A stretch of 41,771 bases of DNA, from the NCBI GenBank assembly GCA_017455085.1, contig JAFTBT010000040.1, forward strand, positions 1 through 41,771. The letters run 5' to 3'. This stretch comes from Synergistaceae bacterium. Its GTDB lineage: Bacteria > Synergistota > Synergistia > Synergistales > Aminobacteriaceae. Shown here piece after piece: positions 33,621 to 41,613 of the stretch (positions are counted from its first letter, which is position 1; every line of letters starts with the position of its first letter). A program made the translations under genes and the position numbers. The notes beneath the pieces were generated by a model. That model made no database searches, was not told the DNA's origin, and saw only the letters and a program-made list of their open reading frames with translations.

Positions 33621-33630
33621 TTTCTGCGCC

Positions 33631-33786
33631 ATGAAGACGATACCAACAGAAAGATGTTCATACTTTGCCGTGAAAGATAATATCCGCAGAAGGGTAATTA
33701 CTTGTGGCCGTGAAGACTACAACAACAGAAGGATATTCACTCGTGGCCATACAAGACAACAACAGAAAGGTTTTTATAGTTCGCAT
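33631..33786. repeat. 39-40-bp tandem repeat, four units, forming the birA 5' leader
   Basis: Units start at 33631, 33670, 33710 and 33749, each with a GTGAAGACTACAACAACAGA-like head and a TTCACTCGTGGCC-like end. The last unit supplies the AGAAAGG before the birA ATG. A fifth, eroded end (TAACTTTCTGCGCC) precedes the first unit. The frame stays open through the repeats from 33601, but unit 2 has one extra base. Confidence 0.85.
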
Positions 33787-34779
33787 ATGAAGCAAAAAAT
33801 TTTACGCATACTAGCCTCACATTCAGGCAAATACATATCCGGTGAAGACCTCGCAAACACTTTCGGGGTCTCCCGCGCCGCAGTCTGGAAAGCTATAGCC
33901 TCTCTCCGTAAAGACGGCCACAAAATCGCCGCCTCCACCAACAAGGGCTACTCCCTCGTGCACTCAGGAGATACTCTCACCGAAAACGGCATACTCCAGA
34001 ATCTCAAGCCGGAGTCCAGAATCTCACGAGTGATCTGCCTCAACGAAATAGACTCCACCAACAACTACGCCAAGAAGCTCGCTTTTTCCGGTTCGCCTCA
34101 CGGAACACTCATCGCCGCGAATCACCAGACTTCAGGTCGCGGAAGGCACGGCCACACTTTCGAGTCTCCAGCAGGCACAGGGCTGTACATGTCGCTGATA
34201 CTCCGGCCAAGAATCGATGCTGGACGTTTCCAGATTGTCACGATAGCTGATGCTGTAGCGGTGTGTCTTGCACTTGAGGAGCTGTGTCCGGATTTGCGTG
34301 GCTTGCTCGGCATAAAGTGGGTCAATGATGTGTACTTGCGCGGCAGAAAAATCACGGGCATATTGACGGAAGCGGTGAGCAGTTTCGAGTCGGGAGAGAT
34401 AGAAAGCGTGATTACGGGCATAGGCATAAACATAACTACGAGGGATTTTCCGGAAGAGTTTGCGGACAGAGCAGGCGCAGTATTTGCTGAAGGTGAAGAG
34501 CCGACATTCAGCCGTGATGAATTATGCGCGAGGGTTGCAGATTACGTTATGGACTTCGCGGAGAATCTGGACGCTCCCGGAATTATTGCTGCATACCGTG
34601 AACGCTCGATACTGACCGGCGAAAATATCACATACATGCAGAACGATGCGAAGTGTTTCGGACACGTTGAGGGTATTGATGACGCAGGAGGGCTTGTGAT
34701 TCTGAACGAGGCAGGAGAGCGCGAGACTCTCAGGAGCGGAGAAGTCTTCATGGTGAGACGTTACGAAATGACTGAATGA
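33787..34779 (+). CDS. birA: Bifunctional biotin-protein ligase / biotin operon repressor
   Basis: ATG 33787 gives a normal 330-residue group II ligase. A longer frame back to 33601 only reads the tandem repeats. Residues 1-65 are a winged HTH (GEDLANTFGVSRAAVWKAIASLRKDGH). The catalytic domain has the biotinyl-AMP loop GRGRHGHTFESPAGTGLYMSL and KWVNDVYLRGRKITGILTE, and the C-terminal SH3-like cap (ENITYMQNDAKCFGHVEGID) is present. It activates biotin with ATP, attaches it to carboxylase carrier domains and, when idle, represses from the operator at 33567. BioY follows after four bases. Confidence 0.96.
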   Translation: MKQKILRILASHSGKYISGEDLANTFGVSRAAVWKAIASLRKDGHKIAASTNKGYSLVHSGDTLTENGILQNLKPESRISRVICLNEIDSTNNYAKKLAFSGSPHGTLIAANHQTSGRGRHGHTFESPAGTGLYMSLILRPRIDAGRFQIVTIADAVAVCLALEELCPDLRGLLGIKWVNDVYLRGRKITGILTEAVSSFESGEIESVITGIGINITTRDFPEEFADRAGAVFAEGEEPTFSRDELCARVADYVMDFAENLDAPGIIAAYRERSILTGENITYMQNDAKCFGHVEGIDDAGGLVILNEAGERETLRSGEVFMVRRYEMTE

Positions 34780-34783
34780 CGAC

Positions 34784-35323
34784 ATGACTGCTACAAAGAA
34801 TCTGACACTGTGCGCGTTGTTTGCTGCTCTTATCACAATAGGGACATACATAAAGATTCCGACACCGTTATTGCCCTTGACATTGCAGACAATGTTTGTG
34901 GTGCTGTCTGGGCTGGTACTTGGCCGGAAGTATGGGGCTGTGAGCGTGTGTGTGTATGTGCTTGCGGGAGTGATAGGGCTTCCGGTGTTCACGGGCTCGG
35001 TGATGAATCCGACATTTGGGTATATTTTGGGTTTTGTGCCGGGAGCGTGGATAGCTGGGTATGTTGCGGAGAAGTGCAGGCCGAATTTTTGGACGTGGGT
35101 GTTTGGCGGGCTGGCGGGGATGGCGGTGATATATGCCGTAGGGATTCCGTATTACTATCTGATGTCGAGATACTATCTTGGGAATGAGCTGGGAGCGAGG
35201 ACGTTACTGGTGTATTTTGTGGTGATGCCGATGCCGGGAGATGTATTGAAGAGTTTGTGTGCTGGGCTGATAGTGAGGAGATTGGCGGAGTATTTTCCGG
35301 ATTCGTTCACGTGGCGGAGATAA
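34784..35323 (+). CDS. bioY: Biotin transporter BioY (ECF S-component)
   Basis: A 179-residue membrane protein with six spans. It has the BioY features ALFAALITIGTYIKIPTP near the N-terminus, LPLTLQTMFVVLSGLVLGRKYG and GLPVFTGSVMNPTFGYILGFVPGAWIAGYV. BioY binds and imports biotin, alone or with the EcfAAT energising module, which is not in this window. It is coupled to birA (ATG four bases after the birA stop), so uptake and repression share one BirA-controlled unit. No biotin biosynthesis genes are nearby, suggesting the cell relies on uptake. Confidence 0.95.
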   Translation: MTATKNLTLCALFAALITIGTYIKIPTPLLPLTLQTMFVVLSGLVLGRKYGAVSVCVYVLAGVIGLPVFTGSVMNPTFGYILGFVPGAWIAGYVAEKCRPNFWTWVFGGLAGMAVIYAVGIPYYYLMSRYYLGNELGARTLLVYFVVMPMPGDVLKSLCAGLIVRRLAEYFPDSFTWRR

Positions 35324-35346
35324 TATGCTTTCGGAGTGTGATTGAT

Positions 35347-35403
35347 GCACTCATATGTAGATATGACACATTCACGCGTAGACACAACGCACTCACGTTG
35401 AGG
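35347..35403. repeat. 21-bp tandem repeat, three units, after bioY
   Basis: GCACTCATA (35347), ACATTCACG (35368) and GCACTCACG (35389) head three units of exactly 21 bp. They read as a 7-residue pattern (RECVVST/RECVIST type) in an open - strand frame that is not supported as a gene. Confidence 0.75.
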
Positions 35404-35415
35404 AGATGAGCATAG

Positions 35416-35455
35416 AGCCGACTCGTATGTAGGTATGCCCATACATGAATCGGCT
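35416..35455. other. Long hairpin between bioY and the second ParA gene
   Basis: AGCCGACTCGTATGTA pairs imperfectly with TACATGAATCGGCT around a ten-base loop. It lies between convergent genes but has no T-run on either strand, so termination is uncertain. Confidence 0.5.
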
Positions 35456-35480
35456 GCTCCAAAAACTAGTGCCTCACTGC

Positions 35481-36410
35481 TTACGCCTCCACCTTCCGCA
35501 AAAACTCCTCCCCAAGCTCCTGCAGCTCACGCACTATCTTCCTCGCCGTCAGGTTGAACTTCGGCCGCGTCAACACCGCAGGCACTCCATCCTTCGGCGC
35601 ACCACCAAACACTGAGCCGTTGTTCCTCACATACCGGAATAGGTGATAGCCCTTCTCGTTCATGGCCTTCATGTATTCACGCTGAGCAGTTATCGGCACA
35701 TCTCCCTTCACCAGCGTCACCATCATCGGCACTATCCCCAGACACGAAAGCTCCATCCGCTCATAATCGGAACTATTCAGAAAGTCTATATATTTATCGC
35801 AGTCCTGCCTGAAGACTCCTATCTTGTCCTCAAGATTCTCAATACCCAGCATAGAAAGATAGTCCAGTCTCGCAGGAATAATATAGTAGTCGCTCGCAAA
35901 CAGTGCATTCTTCACAGACACCCCGAACGTCGGCGGACAGTCTATTATCGCTATGTCGTACTCACCCTGTAGCTCCTCCAGACCGTTGCGAAGATAGCTG
36001 AACGTTTTTAGTGAGCTTGAGGCCTTAATATTATCGTTGCTGACTACTATCATGCTCGCAAGTTCCGTATCAAGATCCACCAGCCCCAAATGTGAGCTTA
36101 TCAGGTCAAATTTCTCATCACCCAGCTTCAGCTTATCCCAGTTCGTCAGCGGAATCAGGAATCTCTTCAACGATGGCAGCACAAAATCACCATTTATTAC
36201 TGCCTCGAAATAATTCTTGAACGTCATATTTTCCGCATACTTCTCACGCCACTCATCAGGTGTCATGAAGCTGAACGTCAAATGTGTCTGCGGGTCCATG
36301 TCTATCATCAGCACACGCCTTCCCACTGATGCCGCATATGCCCCAAGATTCGCAGCCAACGTAGATTTCCCAACACCGCCCTTGTAGTTGATCACGGATA
36401 CTACTTTCAC
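35481..36410 (-). CDS. ParA-family ATPase, second of two
   Basis: The start is GTG 36410 after GGGAGGG. The deviant Walker A KGGVGKST at residues 10-17 and the signature segment IDMDPQTHLTF, with Walker B AIIDCPPTFG, define a ParA/Soj-type ATPase of 309 residues. Such ATPases form ATP-dependent gradients on DNA or membranes to position plasmids, chromosomes or protein complexes. It is less like plasmid ParA in its middle region, which has an insertion (RFLIPLTNWDKLKL). There is no ParB, parS-like site or replication gene beside it. It is separated from the first ParA by a terminator, so expression may be partly independent. Confidence 0.9.
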   Translation of the reverse strand: MKVVSVINYKGGVGKSTLAANLGAYAASVGRRVLMIDMDPQTHLTFSFMTPDEWREKYAENMTFKNYFEAVINGDFVLPSLKRFLIPLTNWDKLKLGDEKFDLISSHLGLVDLDTELASMIVVSNDNIKASSSLKTFSYLRNGLEELQGEYDIAIIDCPPTFGVSVKNALFASDYYIIPARLDYLSMLGIENLEDKIGVFRQDCDKYIDFLNSSDYERMELSCLGIVPMMVTLVKGDVPITAQREYMKAMNEKGYHLFRYVRNNGSVFGGAPKDGVPAVLTRPKFNLTARKIVRELQELGEEFLRKVEA

Positions 36411-36425
36411 ATGTCATCCCTCCCA

Positions 36426-36459
36426 TAAAAATATACCCCCTGAAGATTCCTCCAGAGGG
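36426..36459 (-). terminator. Terminator between the two ParA genes
   Basis: On the - strand CCCTCTG, a ten-base loop, CAGGGGG, then TATATTTTTA. Seven pairs including one G-U. Confidence 0.68.
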
Positions 36460-36473
36460 CGCAATTTCTCTCA

Positions 36474-37784
36474 CTAAATATACACTTCAGCAGACCCGTC
36501 GTACTCGTCAAACTTCATGACGCATCTCATCGGGTCAATAATCTGGTCTGGATACGACACAGGCCAGAAAGTATCGCGCTCATCATTCAGGACGTAGAAT
36601 TTATAGCGTTCCCGGTCAGCGTTCTCGAAATCCTCACGAAGAGCAGGAGCATCAATCTCGGCGCGTGTAATGCTGCTCACGGACGCAAGAATCTGATTCC
36701 ACATAGGTTTGCGGCTCTCCGGAAGCATATCCAGCACAGACTGCATTATGCCTTCTTCGTAGGCGTTCCGCGTTGATGTCGGCTGAGGGGTTTTCTGCGC
36801 GGGCTCTTGGGGGGTTTCCTGCTCGTGAGGCATTTCCAGCTCTACAAACACAGGGTCATCTTGTGACTCATCGGGTATTTCCGGGTCTTCCGGCTCATTC
36901 TCCAGCAGAGTATCTATCAGCGGCGGCAACGGCTCCGGTTCAGGCTCGGGCTGTGATTTCGGTTCGGGCTGTGTTTCTGGCTCCGGCTCCGGCTTCGGCG
37001 TTCCCAGCACATGAGGCTCATGAGTCATCCCCAGCTTTTGCAGCAGCTCATCAGCAACGTCACGATAACAGTCCGCACCCTTCGACTTCGGCGCATACTC
37101 GAAAATTGACATACCCATACTTGACGCTTCAATCAGGCTCACGTTCTGGCGTATGCTGTTCCTGAAAACCAGATTCCCAAACGTTCGGCTCACTTCCTCG
37201 TAAATATTATGTGCAATCGAGAATCTAGGGTGATAGTTCGTCATCAGGATACCCAGTATCTCAAGCTCACTATTCAGCCTTTGATGGAACACCGGCATCG
37301 CTCCGTTCAGCAGTCGCAGCCCGAACAAACTGTAGAATCCTCCGTCCATAGGCACAATGATTTTCTGTGCGGCGGCCAAGACATTACGCGTAAACACTCC
37401 CAACTGCGGGGGGCTGTCCAGCAAAACTAAGTCGTACCTGTCCGGGGCAATCCTACCCAGTGCTTCACGGAGGGCTGTGTTTCTGGTGACGGGACTCTGT
37501 TCGTTGAGTTCAGCCATAGCCAGATTCAGGCAGCTCGGAATAATATCTACTCCTTCTCTGCGGCAGACTATATCATCCCAAGATGCACTGCCAGACAGCA
37601 AGTCAAACACCTGTGCTTCCGTCTCCTTAGGAGTTACTCCGAATCCCGCGCTGAGGTTGCTTTGCGGGTCCATGTCCACGACAGCGACTTTATAGCCTTT
37701 CTTTGCGAGAGCTACTGCAATGTTCTGGCAGGCTGTAGTTTTTCCCACGCCGCCCTTGAGGTTGCAGAATCCTATAGTTATCAC
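36474..37784 (-). CDS. ParA-family ATPase with acidic Pro/Glu linker and C-terminal extension
   Basis: The start is GTG 37784, one base after the TPR gene stop. Residues 1-255 are a ParA ATPase (Walker A KGGVGKTT at 10-17, VVDMDPQSNLSAGFG, Walker B LVLLDSPPQLG). Residues about 265-350 are a disordered Pro/Glu/Gln repeat (PEPEPETQPEPKSQPEPEPE type). The last 85 residues form a separate small domain (YEEGIMQSVLDMLPESRKPMWNQ and RERYKFYVLNDERDTFWPVS) that I do not recognise. The linker plus extra domain suggests that the ATPase tethers a cargo directly, in place of ParB. Length is 436. Confidence 0.88.
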   Translation of the reverse strand: MITIGFCNLKGGVGKTTACQNIAVALAKKGYKVAVVDMDPQSNLSAGFGVTPKETEAQVFDLLSGSASWDDIVCRREGVDIIPSCLNLAMAELNEQSPVTRNTALREALGRIAPDRYDLVLLDSPPQLGVFTRNVLAAAQKIIVPMDGGFYSLFGLRLLNGAMPVFHQRLNSELEILGILMTNYHPRFSIAHNIYEEVSRTFGNLVFRNSIRQNVSLIEASSMGMSIFEYAPKSKGADCYRDVADELLQKLGMTHEPHVLGTPKPEPEPETQPEPKSQPEPEPEPLPPLIDTLLENEPEDPEIPDESQDDPVFVELEMPHEQETPQEPAQKTPQPTSTRNAYEEGIMQSVLDMLPESRKPMWNQILASVSSITRAEIDAPALREDFENADRERYKFYVLNDERDTFWPVSYPDQIIDPMRCVMKFDEYDGSAEVYI

Positions 37785-37785
37785 G

Positions 37786-39633
37786 CTAATTCCCCTGCCT
37801 TCTGATGAATGCTTCTATTTCTGCGTTCTTGTGGGTCTTCAGGCTCTCACGATACAGCTCCATTGCTTCCTTGACCTTACCGGCCTTGTAGAGCGCATTT
37901 GCTTCTGCGATCTGCCTGTTCGCGGCGGCCACTGCATCACGTTCCTTAATGATCCCGTCAAGTTTCGCCAGCCAGTTCCTCAGCTCATTAGACGGTGAAA
38001 TACTCTGAGCCTTCCTGTAGAGTGCAGCTGCTTCGTCAATGTTCCCCTGAGCGTAAAACTCATCGGCGGCCTGAATCATTTTCTGTGCGTCAAGTTTCGT
38101 GCCTATGCCGAAGTCCTCCGGTCCGCGTATCACTTCATCCGGAGGGAGCTTGACTCTGTTGAGCTGTCTGATTCTCTGGCGAGCGTCATCATTCTCCCAG
38201 ACGTTCATGCTCTCTGTGTAGCGTTTGAGTGCTTCCTGATTCTGGTTGCGTCTCTGAAAATCTCTGCCCTCGTTGTAGAGAGTTCTGGCCTGACGTTCGC
38301 GTCTGGATATTACGCTCTGGAGTTCCTCGATGTGCTGCCTGAGTGTAGCGTCCGGATTGCTCTGGAGGCTTGCGGCGTAATGGTTGAGTGCCTCCTGAAG
38401 TTTGCCCTCGCGCTCTAACGTGTTGCCTTCTCCGGCGTACCTGTCCGCGTCAGCTATGAGTGTGAGTCTGTTGCGGATTCTGTTCATCCTGTCGATAACT
38501 GCATCACTGGACACAAGCGCAATGCTCCGTGAATAGTACTCGAGTGCGTCTTCAAACATGTTTTCGTTGTCGTATGCACTGGCAGTGTCGCGTAACCAGT
38601 TTGCTTGCTGAAGGAGGAGTCTGTACTCGTTCACCTTGCGTTCAGCTTCGGCGATCTCTTCAGTTCCGGTGTCTATAGGCCAAATCACTTGGGCAGCCCG
38701 TAGATTCTTGAGAGCGTCATCGTAGAGTCGTCTGCTCTCCAGAACAGCGGCATCCTCACGCAATTTCGTGGCCTTCGTGAATCTCGCATAGTTTGCATTG
38801 ATTGCCCGCATTCCGTCCATGATTTCCTTGTCTCTGGGTGAAAGGTCTGCTGCTTTCTGTGCAAGCTGTACTGCTTCCGGATAGTTCCGGCTCTCCCACA
38901 GTGCAAGAGCTCTCTGCCATGTCTGCCATGCCTCGCGCTCACTGGCTGCATCCTCGAATGTCGACACAGGAAGAGTGATGTATACTTTGCTTTCTCCGCT
39001 TCCGAGTCTGACTCCTGACTGGTTGAAGGCCGTAACAGTGAGCTCACTCTCGCCGATACTTCCGCGCCTGATGAAAATATCATCTTTGTCCTGACTCATG
39101 AGGGCAGTAGCTGCGTCGGCTGTCCACCTAAAATTATGTTGTCCCCTGAACGCCGGACTCAGTGATGCACGAATCCGGATAGGTGTGTTTGCCATGAGGA
39201 TATCGGGACTCAGTACGTAGTTCGAGCGTCTTGCGGAGTCCCAAAGCGTCAAAGGCTTATCGACTACGACAGCAATGTTGACTGTGAACTCTTTGGGAGT
39301 GATGAGTGTCTCTGTGGTGGAGATGACATCGCCGTCCCTGTTCACGAAAGAGGCAACGACTTTGACGGGGTGTGTGTCCAGCGGAGTGAAGGCACATTCT
39401 CTACCACCGGAGCGGAGCGAAATTCTGTCGGGGTTTTGTCCGGTTGTGGGACTGACTGACCACTCGACTGAACCGCCTGACGGAATGCCTGAAGCGTCCA
39501 CTGCTATGACTGTCTGCTCGCCGACATGAGCGTCACTGTTCATGATGATTCTGGGTGAAGCGGCTGGGATCGGCGGAGTAATAGATAGCATGAATGCGAC
39601 AAGCAGGAGAGTATGCCAAAAATATCTGCGCAT
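37786..39633 (-). CDS. Exported protein with N-terminal beta domains and C-terminal TPR repeats, upstream of two ParA genes
   Basis: ATG 39633 follows AAGGAGG at 11 bases. TTG 39636 would place it at eight. A signal peptide or N-terminal anchor (residues 1-25, hydrophobic LLLVAFMLSITPPIPAA) precedes two or three beta-sandwich-like regions (about 30-215). From about 225 to the end there are TPR or helical repeats (WQRALALWESRNYPEAVQLA, LEYYSRSIALVS, LNHYAASLQSNPDATLR, EALKRYTESMNVWEN, AALYRKAQSISPSNELRNWL, AMELYRESLKTHKNAE). It probably acts as an extracytoplasmic scaffold. It is translationally linked to the ParA genes (stop TAG, one base, GTG), which would place an exported protein and a cytoplasmic positioning ATPase in one unit. 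Confidence 0.85.
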   Translation of the reverse strand: MRRYFWHTLLLVAFMLSITPPIPAASPRIIMNSDAHVGEQTVIAVDASGIPSGGSVEWSVSPTTGQNPDRISLRSGGRECAFTPLDTHPVKVVASFVNRDGDVISTTETLITPKEFTVNIAVVVDKPLTLWDSARRSNYVLSPDILMANTPIRIRASLSPAFRGQHNFRWTADAATALMSQDKDDIFIRRGSIGESELTVTAFNQSGVRLGSGESKVYITLPVSTFEDAASEREAWQTWQRALALWESRNYPEAVQLAQKAADLSPRDKEIMDGMRAINANYARFTKATKLREDAAVLESRRLYDDALKNLRAAQVIWPIDTGTEEIAEAERKVNEYRLLLQQANWLRDTASAYDNENMFEDALEYYSRSIALVSSDAVIDRMNRIRNRLTLIADADRYAGEGNTLEREGKLQEALNHYAASLQSNPDATLRQHIEELQSVISRRERQARTLYNEGRDFQRRNQNQEALKRYTESMNVWENDDARQRIRQLNRVKLPPDEVIRGPEDFGIGTKLDAQKMIQAADEFYAQGNIDEAAALYRKAQSISPSNELRNWLAKLDGIIKERDAVAAANRQIAEANALYKAGKVKEAMELYRESLKTHKNAEIEAFIRRQGN

Positions 39634-39701
39634 CAATAAATTTTCCTCCTTATGAATGAATAGATATGTGTGTGAAATACAGTGTGTTATACGTATTTGT
39701 G

Positions 39702-39707
39702 ATTATA
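39702..39707 (-). promoter_or_regulatory. Candidate -10 of the TPR-ParA operon
   Basis: A perfect TATAAT on the - strand about 69 bases before the ATG. The -35 (GTACAG at 17 bp) is weak. The rest of 39634-39894 holds no gene, repeat or clear terminator that I can see. Confidence 0.38.
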
Positions 39708-39894
39708 CCCTAAATTTCGCGGGCTGTACCTGATGTAGCAATAATCATGTCGAAAATTGCAGGGCAGCTTTGAGTAAATGAGTAGCTTGATCTTGTGGAA
39801 GAAGAATCGCGCCGAATTATGAGACCGAATCAACAAGTCCGGATATCAGGCTAAGTGTTGATGTTCACTCCAGAAAAAATATGCTTTCTCCGTG

Positions 39895-40386
39895 CTATTC
39901 ATGGCTAGTGCTGTAGCGTTCCCGAAGGCGTTCATACACTCCGGCAGGCACCACATCCCTGACTGTCCCGCCGAAGTGAAAAATCTCTCTCACGCTGGAA
40001 CTCGACACATACGAATACTTTGGGTCAGTAACGATAAAGAATGTCTCTATCTCTGGAGCGAGCTGCCTATTCATGAGAGCCATCTGGAACTCGTACTCGA
40101 AATCGCTCATAGCCCGAAGTCCGCGAATAATGACTCCGGCGTTTTGCTGCCTCACGTAGTCAACTAAGAGGCCGTTGAAGCTGCCGACGGTGATGTTTTT
40201 GACGTGAGAGAGACTCTCGCGAGCCATAGTGCAGCGTTCTTCTACGGTGAAGGCTGATTGTTTGCGTTCGTTGACGAGGATGCTGACGATGACTTCGTCG
40301 AAGACTGCGGCGGCGCGTTCAGCGATGTAGATATGGCCATTGGTGATGGGGTCAAATGAGCCGGGGTATACTGCCCTGATATGCAT
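39895..40386 (-). CDS. coaD: Phosphopantetheine adenylyltransferase
   Basis: A 163-residue enzyme making dephospho-CoA from 4'-phosphopantetheine and ATP, the penultimate step of CoA synthesis. It has the nucleotidyltransferase motif GSFDPITNGH (residues 9-18), the RGLRAMSDFEYEFQMALMN segment and the second signature YVSSSSVRE. Length is normal. It starts two bases after the Trypco2-like gene stop, so it is the last gene of an operon with that gene and the protease. A housekeeping enzyme in this operon is probably positional. CoA derivatives also matter for citrate lyase, but that link is speculation. Confidence 0.96.
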   Translation of the reverse strand: MHIRAVYPGSFDPITNGHIYIAERAAAVFDEVIVSILVNERKQSAFTVEERCTMARESLSHVKNITVGSFNGLLVDYVRQQNAGVIIRGLRAMSDFEYEFQMALMNRQLAPEIETFFIVTDPKYSYVSSSSVREIFHFGGTVRDVVPAGVYERLRERYSTSHE

Positions 40387-40388
40387 AG

Positions 40389-40769
40389 CTAATCATCCCC
40401 TAAATTTTCCCCACTGTATCTTATGGGAATATGACGAGGTTTTTTTGAGTCGGCTGAATTGAATACAACAAATCCGACTTTCACGCTGAACTTTACGTGA
40501 TTCACAAACTCTGCAACCGATTCACCGCTACTCATTCCTGCTTTGATCCAGCCTAATGCTACTCCAAGTTTTGCATTGCTGTCATTTGATGTATGAGTCA
40601 CTGCAAGGTCAAAATCAATATTCGTTGTCTCTGATGAATCGCCGTAAGAGTTGGGGAATATCTGAGTACCTTGGCTGCGGACTTCTTTCTGCGCATCATG
40701 CAGGCCGTTCGTAACCTGTACTATTGTCTGTTTTATGAAATCTGCTATCGTTAAAATCTGTTCTGCCAT
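40389..40769 (-). CDS. Trypco2-like protein (trypsin-co-occurring domain)
   Basis: A 126-residue protein without a signal peptide. The pattern (N-terminal helix TIADFIKQTIVQVTNGLHDAQ, then beta strands NIDFDLAVTH, AKLGVALGWIKAG and HVKFSVKVGFVVF) fits the trypsin-co-occurring domain 2 family. That name comes from its frequent position next to trypsin-like proteases in predicted conflict or signalling systems. Here too the adjacent upstream gene is a trypsin-like protease, 18 bases away. No enzyme motif is seen. It may be the substrate, inhibitor or adaptor of the protease, although the protease is exported and this protein is not. Confidence 0.75.
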   Translation of the reverse strand: MAEQILTIADFIKQTIVQVTNGLHDAQKEVRSQGTQIFPNSYGDSSETTNIDFDLAVTHTSNDSNAKLGVALGWIKAGMSSGESVAEFVNHVKFSVKVGFVVFNSADSKKPRHIPIRYSGENLGDD

Positions 40770-40787
40770 TTATATTTGCACCCCTTT

Positions 40788-41597
40788 TTAGTACATTGGA
40801 AAGTCATTATATATAGTCCAAAGGTCGAAAGCACTATCAGAATTGCTCTCGAAACTGTTATCACCGTTCCATAATTTATTCCACTCTTCGTCAGTCATAC
40901 TTTTCTGTGCTTTTATGTTCGGCATTGCAGGGTCATTGTCTTTGGCTGGATGAAGAAAACTAGCTAATACTGAAGCGGAAATCGCAAAGTTCAGGTTCTG
41001 CCCTTCACGAAAAAGTAATGTCGGCATTCCTACAACTTCACCAGCAGCATTGATCAATGCTCCTCCGCTTGAGCCTTCAGACACAGGTGCGGTAAACTGA
41101 ATCCATCTGTTATTGTCCCTGAAAGCTGACACTATACCGTTGGAGATTGTCCCTTCAAGGCCTTTAGGGTTGCCTACAGCCATAATTTCTTCTCCCTGTT
41201 CCGGAAGGTTCTTGCTGATTTTCAGGAATGGTACAACCTGAGACGTTTTTATTGACAGCAACGCCATATCCCAGTCAATATCGACACCCTTAATATACGC
41301 GTAGACAGGCGCATTTTTTCCGTAAGACACCGTAATACTCTCTGCATCTTCAATGACATGATAATTAGTCAGAATATCTCCTTTACTGCTGACGAAAAAT
41401 CCGCTTCCTGCATATTTATCTGTAATGATTCTGACTATGGACGGCAGAATTTTTTTAGCAAGCCCGGTATAATTTATTGTCGGTCTCGAAGATACTCGCT
41501 GTGCTGTTCGTTTAGCTGGTGTTTTCTTAGCCGCGTAACTTGTAGCTTGCAGTGATAAAAGCACCGAAACTATAAGCAAAATTGCAAACTTTTTCAT
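40788..41597 (-). CDS. Exported trypsin-like serine protease (S1C/Deg-type catalytic domain, no PDZ)
   Basis: A signal peptide (residues 1-22, LQATSYA) precedes a Lys/Arg-rich stretch and the catalytic domain (about 45-220). The triad is visible: His80 in ILTNYHVIEDA, Asp110 in IDWDMALLS, Ser177 in EGSSGGALINAAGEVVG. The other strands (GSGFFVSSKGDI, AVGNPKGLEGTISNGIVS) match DegP/HtrA-type proteases. It lacks a PDZ domain and ends after about 50 further residues of acidic tail (DEEWNKLWNGDNSFESNSDS). At 269 residues it is a minimal protease. The promoter region is duplicated in a 99-bp repeat. The next gene is Trypco2-like. Confidence 0.93.
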   Translation of the reverse strand: MKKFAILLIVSVLLSLQATSYAAKKTPAKRTAQRVSSRPTINYTGLAKKILPSIVRIITDKYAGSGFFVSSKGDILTNYHVIEDAESITVSYGKNAPVYAYIKGVDIDWDMALLSIKTSQVVPFLKISKNLPEQGEEIMAVGNPKGLEGTISNGIVSAFRDNNRWIQFTAPVSEGSSGGALINAAGEVVGMPTLLFREGQNLNFAISASVLASFLHPAKDNDPAMPNIKAQKSMTDEEWNKLWNGDNSFESNSDSAFDLWTIYNDFPMY

Positions 41598-41613
41598 AAT
41601 GTACGCTCACTCC

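Noticed and set aside
33601..33786. N-terminal extension of BirA (62 residues)
   Set aside because: It is made of the tandem repeats, has no family similarity, and the ATG at 33787 gives the normal protein.
35416..35455. Bidirectional terminator between bioY and the ParA gene
   Set aside because: The hairpin is long, but there is no T-run after it on either strand. Listed as a hairpin only.
36773..37165. + strand frame opposite the Pro/Glu linker of ParA
   Set aside because: It is a low-complexity shadow of the PEPEPE repeat without start signals.
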